From: Sedimenticola_A sp040506895
GTDB lineage: Bacteria > Pseudomonadota > Gammaproteobacteria > Chromatiales > Chromatiaceae
Length of the DNA stretch: 64,000 nucleotides
Assembly: GCA_040506895.1 (NCBI GenBank)
Contig: JBEVVY010000001.1
Coordinates: forward strand, 186,001 to 250,000
Direction of reading: 5' to 3'
The translations under genes and the position numbers were made by a program. Within the stretch, counting starts at the first letter, position 1. Each line of letters opens with the position of its first letter. Shown piece after piece: positions 18,801 to 27,141 of the stretch. The notes beneath the pieces are model-generated. The model did no database searches. It had not been told where the DNA came from and saw only the letters and a list, made by a program, of their open reading frames with translations.

Positions 18801-19705
18801 CTGAAGATGGACTGAATGCCAGCAAACTGCTGCGCAATGCCGATGCTGCCCTCTACGTGGCAAAGGATGAAGGTCGCAACACCTACAGATACTACAGCCG
18901 CAGGATGACCATTGCAGCACGTGACCGGCTCACCCTGGAAGGGGCACTACGCAAGGCGATCGACAAGCGGGAACTGGAGGTCTGGTACCAGCCCCAGGTA
19001 TCGATGAAGAGCAGGGAGTTGATTGGGGTGGAGGCCCTGGCGAGATGGAACCGGCCGGGTCATGGCCGGATATCGCCGATGGAGTTCATTCCCCTGGCTG
19101 AGGAGACCGGGCTCATCATTCCCATGGGCGAGCTGATCACGAGAATGGCCTGTGAGCAGGTCATGTCATGGTGCAATGCAGGGAAGTTCAGGGGCCGCCT
19201 GGCGGTCAATATCGCCGGTCCGCAGATGGAGAGGGGGAACATTGTCGAGACCGTTCAGCGAATACTTGCCGAGGTTGGAATGCCAGCATCACTGTTGGAG
19301 CTCGAGATCACCGAGAGCTTCATCATGGGCAATGCCGAAGAGGCGCTGCAGACGGTGCAGTCCCTGAAGGACCTCGGAGTCACCACCTCCATCGACGATT
19401 TCGGCACCGGCTACTCATCGCTGAGTTATCTCAAGCGCCTGCCCGTCGATACGCTGAAGATCGACCAGGGGTTTGTACATGATCTGCCCGACGATCCGGA
19501 GGATGCCGCCATAGCAAGGGCCGTGATCGCACTCGGAAAGAGTCTTGGCTACACGGTGATCGCCGAGGGGGTCGAGACCGAGGCGCAGCGAAAATTCCTG
19601 CTCGATGAGCAGTGCGACCTGGCCCAGGGATACCTGTTTGCACCCCCCATGTCAGTGGATGAGTTTGAGGCATGGATCGAGAGCAGGCCTGAGCACATGG
19701 AATGA
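15881..19705 (+). CDS. DNA-binding HTH - six PAS - GGDEF - EAL c-di-GMP protein
   Basis: This 1274-residue protein has no membrane segment. Residues 5-60 form a MerR/excisionase-like winged HTH (YLTPKEVADLLKVSTATVR and the wing PGGHRRFSRDAIEAF). Six PAS domains follow, at roughly 85-205, 215-330, 340-455, 465-590, 600-715 and 720-840. The GGDEF domain (about 845-1005) has an intact RFGGDEF active site and an I-site (READ, five residues before GGDEF). The EAL domain (about 1015-1265) has EALARW, LEITES and the DDFGTGYSSLSYLKRLPVD block, so both synthesis and breakdown of c-di-GMP look possible. The HTH head is unusual for this class and suggests a direct link between c-di-GMP and DNA binding. 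GGGAG directly abuts the ATG. Confidence 0.88.
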   Translation: MTREPEYLTPKEVADLLKVSTATVRLWAEKGELPVHSVTPGGHRRFSRDAIEAFAQERGLTASALSNHLKPGSEAGSSVFTETEARFRALVEHMPVVVYAAASDEASTTLYISPQIEDFIGYTAEEFIADPDLWVESIHPDDRERVINEVTASHESHSVLKTEYRMISRRGEQVWIRDEAAPVLGLEGQTLMLQGVMTNITEQKQIAAALEAEQSRAARYLDLAGVIMLGINLEGEVELVNAKGCEVLGYPKEEILGRNWFDNFLPERQRDEVKEVFRQVVAGDLEQVATYENPVLCRNGEERIIDWYNNILRDREGNILGALSSGTDVSDRITVELKLKASEERFRALFEQAAVGVAQIATPTCTFIRVNDKFCEILGRRPDEVLSMECARFTHPEDLPSVRDNIARLKSGEIREFTLELRYLRPDGSPVWVSLTASPMWAEGEIPDYHIIVVKDISVRKSAETELQKTVALLNEAERLGRIGSWEYDVVKNIGWMSDNEYRMHGIQRSETFTYEEHLACVHPEDRGKHDKAFREALGSKTLQFNHEYRLLASSGRVSELLTRARIERNEEGEAIRVFGTDQEITQRKAFERALRQREARYRQLFTQNKAVELLVDPEDGTIVDANNAAASYYGYSRDELLHLNISDINILGPEEMQEEMARAREEKRDHFFFKHRLKSGEVRDVEVHSGPIALQERTVLYSIVHDVTDRVLAERRLRQAAAAFENTAEGVMITNADRRILSVNRAFTEITGYSESDVIGETPKILSSGRQNSDFYKQMWGELQSTGRWQGEIWNRRKNGEIYPEWLTISSVNDLQDNVQNYVGVFADITTIKRSQDELEYLAHHDPLTDLPNRLLFNARLKHAFERARREKHQVAVLFLDLDRFKNVNDSFGHPVGDELLKRVAARLIQDVREADTVSRFGGDEFAVLIEVVEDTDDVAKVANKLIASLKEPFNLKGRETFITASIGIALYPEDGLNASKLLRNADAALYVAKDEGRNTYRYYSRRMTIAARDRLTLEGALRKAIDKRELEVWYQPQVSMKSRELIGVEALARWNRPGHGRISPMEFIPLAEETGLIIPMGELITRMACEQVMSWCNAGKFRGRLAVNIAGPQMERGNIVETVQRILAEVGMPASLLELEITESFIMGNAEEALQTVQSLKDLGVTTSIDDFGTGYSSLSYLKRLPVDTLKIDQGFVHDLPDDPEDAAIARAVIALGKSLGYTVIAEGVETEAQRKFLLDEQCDLAQGYLFAPPMSVDEFEAWIESRPEHME

Positions 19706-19894
19706 AGAGGCAGCCTGTGAGCGGTGTTGGATATTCCATCAAATGTCTTGAAATCGCAGGTATACGTGACTAGTCTGACAGTCATATAACCATATGATTT
19801 TTGTGTGAAAATAATTCCAGTCAAGAGGCTGCTGGATTTGCCGTTACTGTTTAATGACTGGTTTGTTTTCGCATCTGATATCAGGGATATGGGT

Positions 19895-20890
19895 ATGTCA
19901 TTCAGAAGAGCTGTTTTCAGGAAAGATAAGGTTTTCTTTTCATCTTTTGTTTTCTCTTTGCTGATTCTGATTTCCACATCAACACTTTCTGCAAAGGCTC
20001 CACGCTGTCTGTATGTTTCCTCCTACCATCAGGGCTATGCCTGGTCAGATGGAGTTGAGAAGGGTGTGCGCAATATCCTTGAAGGGCGGTGTGATTACCG
20101 CCAGTTTGACATGGACACCAAGCGAAACAAAGAACAGGCTTACAAGGAGCGCGTAGGACTTGAAGTCCGTGACCTTGTAATGGAGTGGAAACCGGATGTG
20201 GTCATAGCATCTGACGACAACGCTGCAAGATATGTCATCCAGGCCCATTTCAAGGATTCGCCAACCCCGTTCGTCTTCTGCGGTGTCAACTGGACCGCTG
20301 AGGAGTACGGCTTTCCCTACAGCAATGTCACCGGGATCATAGAGGTGGCTCCCTTGCGTCCGATGCTTCGCCAGGCTGCGAGCCTGTCCGGAAAAGTGCG
20401 GGGTGGATACTACCTTGGTGCGGATACTTTCACCGAGAAAAAGAATCAGGACCGCATGGCGGAAGCTTCAGAAGAACTCGGTATACCCTTTGATGGCAGC
20501 CTCGTTTCCAGCATGCAGGATTGGATGGATGCCTATAAGGCAGCGCAGGCTTATGACTTCGTAATACTTGGTAGTTTTTCGGGAATCGATGATTGGAACA
20601 AGGAGACAGCGCGTCAGTTTACACTTGCTAATACCAAACGGCTGAGCGTGACCAATCATGGTTGGATGATGCCCTTTACCCTGTTGGGGTACACCAAGGT
20701 GCCCGAGGAACACGGTGAATGGGCGGCAAAGAGTGCTTTGGCCATCCTCGATGGAATGTCACCAATGGATATTCCGATTGTGTCCAACCGGCGCTGGGAT
20801 CTCTGGTTGAATACCGCCTTGCTTGAATCATCCGGTCTGAGTATTCCGAGAAAACTTCTACGTAAGGCCAAGCGGGTCTCAAGGGAGTAG
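19895..20890 (+). CDS. ABC_sub_bind-type periplasmic binding protein
   Basis: Counted from 19895, the product is 331 residues: signal peptide (FSLLILISTSTLSA), then CLYVSSYHQGYAWSDGVEKG at the start of the mature domain. It resembles the PF04392-like periplasmic binding family, with WKPDVVIASDDNAARYVIQ, PFVFCGVNW and NVTGIIEVAPLRPML. Longer starts exist at 19805 (GTG) and 19889 (ATG), but 19895 puts a normal signal peptide at the N-terminus and has AGGGATATGGGT before it. The stop overlaps the GTG of the next gene, a CHASE-GGDEF-EAL receptor. This is the third solute-binding protein/sensor pair in the cluster. It has no ABC permease or ATPase partner here. Confidence 0.78.
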   Translation: MSFRRAVFRKDKVFFSSFVFSLLILISTSTLSAKAPRCLYVSSYHQGYAWSDGVEKGVRNILEGRCDYRQFDMDTKRNKEQAYKERVGLEVRDLVMEWKPDVVIASDDNAARYVIQAHFKDSPTPFVFCGVNWTAEEYGFPYSNVTGIIEVAPLRPMLRQAASLSGKVRGGYYLGADTFTEKKNQDRMAEASEELGIPFDGSLVSSMQDWMDAYKAAQAYDFVILGSFSGIDDWNKETARQFTLANTKRLSVTNHGWMMPFTLLGYTKVPEEHGEWAAKSALAILDGMSPMDIPIVSNRRWDLWLNTALLESSGLSIPRKLLRKAKRVSRE

Positions 20891-23619
20891 TGATTTTGAT
20901 CTCTGGTGGAGCCAACCACAAATTAGGCTGGACAGCCCTGTTGTTGCTGGGGGTTGTGAGCGTGTTGATAACGGGTTGGCTTGTCTATGGGCAATTGATA
21001 TCTGAATCTGAAACGCGCTTTCAAAACCGTTCTGGATTGATTAAACAGACCGTTAACCAGCGGTTGGCTTCAGCGGATGGTGCCCTGACCGCTCTTGTCG
21101 GTATGTATCAGGCGAGCGAAGATCTGGAGTACTCGCTACTGACAGTGCTGTCCGAGAAACTGCTCGATCGTTACCCCTTTGTCACCTCCATTGGATACCT
21201 GAGTTGGCTGGAGGAGGATGAGGGGCCTCTCTTCGAACGGGAGATGCATAGCCTGGGATTGCCTCAATACAGGATTAAGGCTCCCCAGGTGGATGCCGGG
21301 GAAGGTCCCAAGAATGGCCTCTATGAGCACCACCTGGCGGTCAGTTTCTTCGAACCCATGGAACCACAGACTGCCCATTTCCTCGGCCAGGACTGGATCG
21401 TCCGCCAGGATGTGATGAATGCATTTGAGAAAGCGGTGGATTCCGATGGCATTGGGATTGCGAAGTTCATGGATAGGGGCGGAACCGGATATGCACTGAT
21501 TCGTCCCACGTTTTTCGGCCTTGTGACACCAGAGACCAGTGAAGAGCGCAATAATCAGGTAAGTGGGGCCTTCGTTATTATGTTCAATCCCCATGAGCTG
21601 CTTCATGTGGATGATCAGGCACTATCTGAACTATCGATCAGACTGTTACGTTTTAGTGAGGGTGACAGTCCAAGTGAACTGTTTCGAGTTGGAGTGGATA
21701 AAGGAGAAGGGGCAGGCTGGTTTCAGTCATTCAATCATGAAGGTGAGTTGAAACTCAATGGCCAGAAGCTACGCCTTGAGATCTCTATGCAGCCTGATAT
21801 CTCCATGCTGCAGATGGGTTCTGTTCTTGTCTCCATGGCTTTTACGGCATTTATCATCAGCAGCCTGGCCATTGCATGGCGAAGCCGTAGATTGGCAGCC
21901 ATCGAGCGATACAACGCCCAGGAAGAGATTTTCAAGGAGAAAGAGAAGGCTGAAGTTACTCTGCAATCCATTGGAGATGCAGTGATCACTACCGATACCA
22001 GCCACCAGATAACCTACATCAACCCCGTTGCCGAACAGCTGCTTGGATACTCGTTTGTATCTGCTGTTGGTCAATCAATTCAGGATATTGTGCATCTGAA
22101 AGACCAGGAGACTGACCATGAGATACCTGATGCCATCAGCTATTACCTAGTGGGTGGCGATTCAGAAAGAACTCGCCCCAATAGCCTGAATCTTAGACGG
22201 GAAGACAGGGAAATAGGTGTCGATGGCACGGCATCGGCCCTGACAAACAGGGCAGGGGAGTCAGTCGGGGCTGTACTTGTACTTCGTGATGTCAGTCTTG
22301 AGCGTGAACTGACCTCTGCATTGGCATACCAGGCCAGCCATGATGCCCTGACTGGATTGCTGAACCGGAACGAGTTTGAACATGAGTTACGTGAGGCACT
22401 GGAGGAGAGCAGAACACAAAAATCCCAGCATGCCCTCTGTTACCTCGATCTGGATCAATTCAAGCTGGTTAATGATACCTGTGGGCATCTGGCTGGGGAT
22501 TCCCTGCTGAAACAGATTGCCGGGCTATTGCATGCCGAGATGAGGGATATGGATGTGGTGGCCCGTCTCGGCGGTGATGAGTTTGGTGTTCTTGTGCGGC
22601 ATTGCGGTATGGATAGGGCGCTTGAAGTGGCTGAAAGAATCCGCCATGTCGTGGGGGATTATCGTTTTAAATGGGATGAAAATCTGTTCGATGTGCGTGC
22701 AAGTATCGGTGTGGTCACGATTGACGAGAGCAGTGGGGTATTGACCGACGTACTGAGTGCAGCTGATCTCGCATGCTACACCGCCAAGGATAAGGGGCGT
22801 GACGCGGTACATCTGTACAAACGTGATGACCAGGAGATGGCGGACCGCCATGATCAGATGCAGTGGATGCCGAGAATCCAGGGGGCATTGCGCAACGATG
22901 AGTTTGATCTGTATATACAGCGAATCGTCGCATTGGGTGAGGATGCCGAACCGGAGGAGATCTGTGAATTTCTTGTACGCTGGCCACAAGCTGGGGGGGG
23001 GCAGGTTTCGCCGGGAATTTTCATACCCGCTGCTGAACGCTACGACCTGATGCGGAATATCGATCGTTGGGTGGTTGAACAGGCATTTCTTATTATCTCC
23101 GTGTTCACGCAGCAGGACCCGGGTAGCCGAGCCCGCATGTACACCATCAACCTGTCGGGTCAGTCTATCGGAGATCCCAAGATGGCGCAGTTTATTCTGG
23201 AGAAGATCCAGCAGTATGCCGTTGCTCCACAGCAGGTCTGTTTTGAGATTACCGAAACGGCAGCGATTGCGAATTTCTCAGTGGCTGAAGATTTCATCCG
23301 CCATCTCAGAAATAGTGGCTGCCATTTTGCCTTGGATGATTTCGGCTCAGGCCTGAGCTCTTTCGGCTACTTGAAGCGACTGCCGGTCGATCTCCTGAAG
23401 ATCGATGGCCAGTTTGTCAGGGATATGTGCAGGGACCCGGTAGACCATGCCATGGTCAGGACCATTCATGATGTGGCACGGGTTCTGAAGCTGAAAACCA
23501 TCGCCGAATGGGTTGAGGATGAAGATGTACTCGATGCCCTGAAAGAGATCGGTGTCGATTATGCCCAGGGTTATCACATCGGAAAACCCCGGTCAGCAAG
23601 TGAGTTGCTCAACTCCTGA
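20890..23619 (+). CDS. CHASE-PAS-GGDEF-EAL membrane c-di-GMP protein
   Basis: This 909-residue protein starts with GTG overlapping the previous stop. Membrane helices lie at about 12-33 and 303-325, enclosing a CHASE-type periplasmic sensor (FVTSIGYLSWLEED, GYALIRPTFFG). A PAS domain (about 345-465) precedes GGDEF (about 480-640; RLGGDEF intact; I-site RDMD) and EAL (about 655-905). The EAL signature reads EFLVRW. The catalytic glutamate is kept, and FEITET and DDFGSGLSSFGYLKRLPVD are intact, so phosphodiesterase activity remains plausible. The upstream periplasmic protein is translationally coupled to it and is a likely partner of the sensor. Confidence 0.87.
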   Translation: MILISGGANHKLGWTALLLLGVVSVLITGWLVYGQLISESETRFQNRSGLIKQTVNQRLASADGALTALVGMYQASEDLEYSLLTVLSEKLLDRYPFVTSIGYLSWLEEDEGPLFEREMHSLGLPQYRIKAPQVDAGEGPKNGLYEHHLAVSFFEPMEPQTAHFLGQDWIVRQDVMNAFEKAVDSDGIGIAKFMDRGGTGYALIRPTFFGLVTPETSEERNNQVSGAFVIMFNPHELLHVDDQALSELSIRLLRFSEGDSPSELFRVGVDKGEGAGWFQSFNHEGELKLNGQKLRLEISMQPDISMLQMGSVLVSMAFTAFIISSLAIAWRSRRLAAIERYNAQEEIFKEKEKAEVTLQSIGDAVITTDTSHQITYINPVAEQLLGYSFVSAVGQSIQDIVHLKDQETDHEIPDAISYYLVGGDSERTRPNSLNLRREDREIGVDGTASALTNRAGESVGAVLVLRDVSLERELTSALAYQASHDALTGLLNRNEFEHELREALEESRTQKSQHALCYLDLDQFKLVNDTCGHLAGDSLLKQIAGLLHAEMRDMDVVARLGGDEFGVLVRHCGMDRALEVAERIRHVVGDYRFKWDENLFDVRASIGVVTIDESSGVLTDVLSAADLACYTAKDKGRDAVHLYKRDDQEMADRHDQMQWMPRIQGALRNDEFDLYIQRIVALGEDAEPEEICEFLVRWPQAGGGQVSPGIFIPAAERYDLMRNIDRWVVEQAFLIISVFTQQDPGSRARMYTINLSGQSIGDPKMAQFILEKIQQYAVAPQQVCFEITETAAIANFSVAEDFIRHLRNSGCHFALDDFGSGLSSFGYLKRLPVDLLKIDGQFVRDMCRDPVDHAMVRTIHDVARVLKLKTIAEWVEDEDVLDALKEIGVDYAQGYHIGKPRSASELLNS

Positions 23620-23688
23620 GTTGCTCATCCCAAGCCTTAATATCCAGTCATCAACTGGAAGTTAGCTTTCCACTATTATTTCCATGTC

Positions 23689-23749
23689 AAAAGTGTGGTA
23701 TCCACTTTTTCGTTTGGATTTAATCTAAAAACCATCCTAATTATAGGAT
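23689..23749. promoter_or_regulatory. Two inverted repeats upstream of the hyb promoter
   Basis: AAAAGTG (23689-23695) and CACTTTT (23703-23709) form a 7-bp inverted repeat. ATCCTA-ATTA-TAGGAT (23734-23749) is a second perfect inverted repeat. Both lie about 20-80 bases upstream of the sigma-54 site, where enhancer-binding regulators or bending proteins usually bind. Assignment to HoxA is a guess; the repeats are not clearly shared by the other two sigma-54 regions. Confidence 0.35.
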
Positions 23750-23769
23750 TAATATACAACTTTCATTCC

Positions 23770-23785
23770 TGGCACAGAGATTGCC
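23770..23785 (+). promoter_or_regulatory. Sigma-54 promoter of the hyb operon
   Basis: TGGCACAGAGATTGCC contains the -24 element TGGCAC and the -12 element TTGC with the required GG-N10-GC spacing. It matches the sigma-54 consensus essentially perfectly. It lies 74 bases before hybO in an AT-rich 239-base gap that has no other gene. The NtrC-type activator HoxA encoded at 47516 is the obvious candidate regulator. Confidence 0.88.
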
Positions 23786-23858
23786 ATTTCACTCCACCAA
23801 TCAGCTCCTGAAAAGCTGAACTTTTCTGGTTTCGCCTGGATTACGTGGAGGGTTTCGG

Positions 23859-24989
23859 ATGGCACTACGCAACTACGACCAACTTGAACAGCGGCTTGGG
23901 GTCTCCCGCAGGGATTTTCTCAAGTTCTGTACCGGCCTTGCGGCCACCATGGGACTCACCACCAGGGATGCGCTGGCCATGGCCGAGGCGGTGGAGGGTG
24001 CCGCCAAGCGCCCGGTGGTGATCTGGCTCCACGGCCAGGAGTGTACCGGCCCCACCGAATCACTGCTGCGTGGTGAGCATCCCACCCTCGAGCGACTGAT
24101 CCTCGAGATGATCTCCCTCGACTACCATCAGACCCTGGACGCCGGTGCAGGCCACGACGTGGAGCACGCCAAGGACGCCTCCATGGCGGCCAACAAGGGC
24201 AACTACCTGCTGGTTATCGAAGGCTCCATTCCGACCAAGGATGGCGGCATCTACTGCAAGATCGCCGACAAGACCATGCTGCAGCACACCCAGGAGGCGG
24301 CTGAGCACGCCGCGGCCATTGTCGCCTTCGGCTCCTGTGCATCCTGGGGCGGGGTACAGTCCACCGGCATCAACCCAACCGAGGCCAAGGGCGCCTACGA
24401 GGTGCTGCCGGGCAAGACCGTACTCAACCTGCCCGGCTGTCCTCCCAATCCCTACAACTTTCTCGCCACCGTGTTGCACTTCGTCACCTTCGGCAAGCTG
24501 CCGGAACTGGATGAGCAGAACCGTCCCAAGTTTGCCTACGGTCGACTGATCCACGAGAACTGCGAGCGTCGCCCCCACTTCGATGCGGGCCGCTTCGCAG
24601 AGGAGTTCGGCGACGAGGGTCACGCCAAGGGGTGGTGTCTCTACAAGCTGGGCTGTAAGGGTCCGGAGACCTACGCCAACTGTCCGGCCGTTGAGTTCAA
24701 CGATATCGGTGGTGGCACCTGGCCCGTGGGAATAGGTCATCCCTGTTTCGGTTGCGCCGAGGATGGTGTCGGTTTCAGCAAGCCGCTGTTCAGCCTGGCG
24801 GACGTGAAGACCCACACCCCGCCCAACGCGTTTCCAACTATCGAACAGCGTGAGGCGGCGCCATCAGCCTCCAGTGGTGCTTCTGCACTGGCAGGAGCAG
24901 TTGCCGGTGCCGTTGTAGGCGGTGGTGCCATGGCAGCCAAGAAGCTGGGTGATGGAGAAAAGAACAGCACCGATAGCGATCAGGGCTAG
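23859..24989 (+). CDS. hybO: [NiFe]-hydrogenase-2-type small subunit
   Basis: This 376-residue electron-transfer subunit has a Tat signal (VSRRDFLKF), the small-subunit fold, and an Ala/Gly-rich C-terminal hydrophobic stretch (about 340-360) that may anchor it. Distal-cluster ligands are visible in LIHENCERRPHF and WCLYKLGCKGP; medial-cluster ligands in NCP and HPCFGC. The proximal site is odd: the usual EC-T-G-C reads ECTGPTES, with Cys62 present but Pro65 where the second cysteine should be. The other two proximal cysteines (GSCASWGG and PGCPPNP) are present. It lacks the extra cysteines of oxygen-tolerant enzymes. Strong resemblance to E. coli HybO and the hybOABC order support group 1c. 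The gene is led by a sigma-54 promoter. Confidence 0.93.
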   Translation: MALRNYDQLEQRLGVSRRDFLKFCTGLAATMGLTTRDALAMAEAVEGAAKRPVVIWLHGQECTGPTESLLRGEHPTLERLILEMISLDYHQTLDAGAGHDVEHAKDASMAANKGNYLLVIEGSIPTKDGGIYCKIADKTMLQHTQEAAEHAAAIVAFGSCASWGGVQSTGINPTEAKGAYEVLPGKTVLNLPGCPPNPYNFLATVLHFVTFGKLPELDEQNRPKFAYGRLIHENCERRPHFDAGRFAEEFGDEGHAKGWCLYKLGCKGPETYANCPAVEFNDIGGGTWPVGIGHPCFGCAEDGVGFSKPLFSLADVKTHTPPNAFPTIEQREAAPSASSGASALAGAVAGAVVGGGAMAAKKLGDGEKNSTDSDQG

Positions 24990-24998
24990 GGGGCTGCC

Positions 24999-25976
24999 AT
25001 GAAACGAAGAGATTTTCTTAAAGCGGCAGTGGGGGGCACAGCAGCGCTCTGCACTACAGGCAGCGTGCAGGCAAGGAAAAATCTTCTGCCTGCGCCACAG
25101 GCTGTGGGTATGCTGTTCGACTCTACACTCTGTGTCGGCTGCAAGGCCTGCGTCAGCAAGTGTAAAGAGGTCAACGGTATGCCACCGACCGTGATGGATG
25201 GCCAGGTTCAGTTTGATTCTGCCAGTGACCTGTCGCCGGAAACGCTGAATGTCATCAAGATCTACAAAGATGGCACGGCCAGGGTCAAGGACAGTGTGAT
25301 TGATGGGTTTGCATTTGAAAAGCGCAGCTGCATGCACTGTGTCGATCCAGGCTGTGTCTCGGTCTGCCCGGTAACTGCCATGCGCCACGATCCCGTAACC
25401 GGCATCGTGACATACCATGCAGATGCTTGCATCGGTTGCCGTAACTGCACTATGGGGTGTCCCTATAACGTTCCACAGTTCGAGTATGACAATCCGTTTG
25501 GCCAGATCCAGAAGTGCCAGATGTGCAACCAGGCAGGTGTAGAGCGTATCGACAACGGCCAGATGACGGGCTGTTCTGAAGTCTGTCCCACCGGCGCCAC
25601 ACTGTTTGGAACCCGTGATGCACTGATGGAAGAGGCCAAGCGCCGTATGGCCCTGAAACCTGGTGATATCTACGAATACCCGCGCGGTGATCTGAGCAAA
25701 CCTTACAATCACCACGAAAAAGAGGTACCTGAGTATCAGCAGCACATCTGGGGTGAAAAGGAGGCTGGTGGTACCAACGTGCTGCATATCTCTGCTATTC
25801 CGTTCGACAAGATGGGTATGCCCCCACTGGAAGAGCGCTCCTACGCCTCTATCTCCGAAAGTGTCCAACACACCCTCTACAGTTACTTTGCACTGCCCGC
25901 GGTGGCCTTGGCGGGTCTTAGCTACGTGGTACGCCGCAATACCTCTGACAATGACCATGATGGAGGTGAATCATGA
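24999..25976 (+). CDS. hybA: Hydrogenase-2 ferredoxin-like subunit HybA
   Basis: This 325-residue protein starts MKRRDFLKAAVGGTAAL, a Tat signal. Four [4Fe-4S] motifs follow: CVGCKACVSKC, CMHCVDPGCVSVCP, CIGCRNCTMGCP and CQMCNQAG..CSEVCP. A C-terminal hydrophobic helix (about 290-310) would tether it to the membrane. HybA carries electrons between the HybOC dimer and the integral membrane subunit HybB. It begins nine bases after hybO and overlaps hybB by four bases (ATGA), so the three are one operon. Length is close to the E. coli protein. Confidence 0.95.
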   Translation: MKRRDFLKAAVGGTAALCTTGSVQARKNLLPAPQAVGMLFDSTLCVGCKACVSKCKEVNGMPPTVMDGQVQFDSASDLSPETLNVIKIYKDGTARVKDSVIDGFAFEKRSCMHCVDPGCVSVCPVTAMRHDPVTGIVTYHADACIGCRNCTMGCPYNVPQFEYDNPFGQIQKCQMCNQAGVERIDNGQMTGCSEVCPTGATLFGTRDALMEEAKRRMALKPGDIYEYPRGDLSKPYNHHEKEVPEYQQHIWGEKEAGGTNVLHISAIPFDKMGMPPLEERSYASISESVQHTLYSYFALPAVALAGLSYVVRRNTSDNDHDGGES

Positions 25977-27112
25977 GCGGACATGAAAGGCTATCAGGCC
26001 GTATCCTTACACCCACCTTCATGGTATTGGCTGCAATATTCATTGCCAGCCTCTATTTCATGGTGACCCGTTTCATTGAGGGTATGGGAGCAGTAAGCAA
26101 CCTCAATGGTGGTTTCGCCTGGGGTATCTGGGTGGTCTACGACGTGGTCATCGGCACCGCCTTCGCCTGTGGCGGTTACGCACTGGCTATCACCATCTAT
26201 GTATTGAACAAGGGTCAGTATCACCCATTGATAAGGCCGGCAATCCTGGCCAGTCTGCTCGGGTATGCACTGGGTGGTTTCGGCGCCATATTCGACATGG
26301 GCCGCTGGTGGCAGTTCTACAATATCCTGTTGCCCTGGAACTGGAACTTCAACTCGGTGATGTTGGAGGTCGGTCTCTGTGTGGCCACCTACATCATTGT
26401 ACTGGTACTGGAATTCGCGCCGGCTGTACTGGAGCGTTTCGGAGCCCAGAAATTGTTGAAAGTGCTCAACAAGGTGTTGTTCTTTTTCATCGCCCTTGGT
26501 GTGCTGCTGCCGACCATGCATCAGTCATCCCTCGGCTCTCTGTTGATTGCCATGGGCTACAAGGTGGATCCCCTCTGGCAGTCCCTGCAACTGCAACCTC
26601 TACTGGCCATTCTCACCGCGGTGACCATGGGCTTCTCCATCGTGGTGTTCGAGGCTTCCTTTGCCGCTGTGGGTTTTGGCCGTCAGTCGGAGACGCCCCT
26701 GTTGAAAGGGCTGGGCAAGGGGATCGTCGGTCTGATCCTGGTCTACCTGGTGGTGCGCTTCGCCGAGATTATTCTTCGGGGCAAGCTGGACCTGGTGTTC
26801 GCAGGTGATTTTTCATCCCTGATGTTCCTGCTGGAGACAGCGCTGTTCATCGTGCCGGTGGTGATCCTGATGTCACCCCGCAGAAGAGCCAGCGGGCCGA
26901 CCCTGTTGCTGGCTGCGATCAGCATGCTGTTGGCCGGTGCACTGTACCGCTTCAATGCTTACCTGTTCACCTTCGATCCCGGTCCGGGTTTCAGCTATTT
27001 CCCATCTGTTCCAGAGATGATGGTAACCCTGGGTGTGGTGGCTTTCGAAATCATGGCCTACATCGTGTTGGTCAAATCATTTCCCGTGCTGCATCGCGCA
27101 GAGCACGCCTGA
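25973..27112 (+). CDS. hybB: Hydrogenase-2 membrane subunit HybB (NrfD family)
   Basis: This 379-residue polytopic membrane protein has about ten hydrophobic segments. The opening LTPTFMVLAAIFIASLYFMV and the segment LGGFGAIFDMGRWWQFYNI are typical of the NrfD/PsrC quinone-binding family. HybB links the extracytoplasmic HybOAC complex to the quinone pool and, in E. coli, couples to the proton gradient. Together with HybA this marks the enzyme as a quinone-reactive hydrogenase-2 rather than a cytochrome-b type. It overlaps hybA by four bases. Confidence 0.94.
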   Translation: MSGHERLSGRILTPTFMVLAAIFIASLYFMVTRFIEGMGAVSNLNGGFAWGIWVVYDVVIGTAFACGGYALAITIYVLNKGQYHPLIRPAILASLLGYALGGFGAIFDMGRWWQFYNILLPWNWNFNSVMLEVGLCVATYIIVLVLEFAPAVLERFGAQKLLKVLNKVLFFFIALGVLLPTMHQSSLGSLLIAMGYKVDPLWQSLQLQPLLAILTAVTMGFSIVVFEASFAAVGFGRQSETPLLKGLGKGIVGLILVYLVVRFAEIILRGKLDLVFAGDFSSLMFLLETALFIVPVVILMSPRRRASGPTLLLAAISMLLAGALYRFNAYLFTFDPGPGFSYFPSVPEMMVTLGVVAFEIMAYIVLVKSFPVLHRAEHA

Positions 27113-27141
27113 GATCAAGCGCTTTTTGAGGAGAATTTATT

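Noticed and set aside
23050..23100. Loss of phosphodiesterase activity in the CHASE protein because the motif reads EFL rather than EAL
   Set aside because: The catalytic glutamate and the ITET and DDFG motifs are intact, and variation at the second residue of EAL is tolerated in the family.
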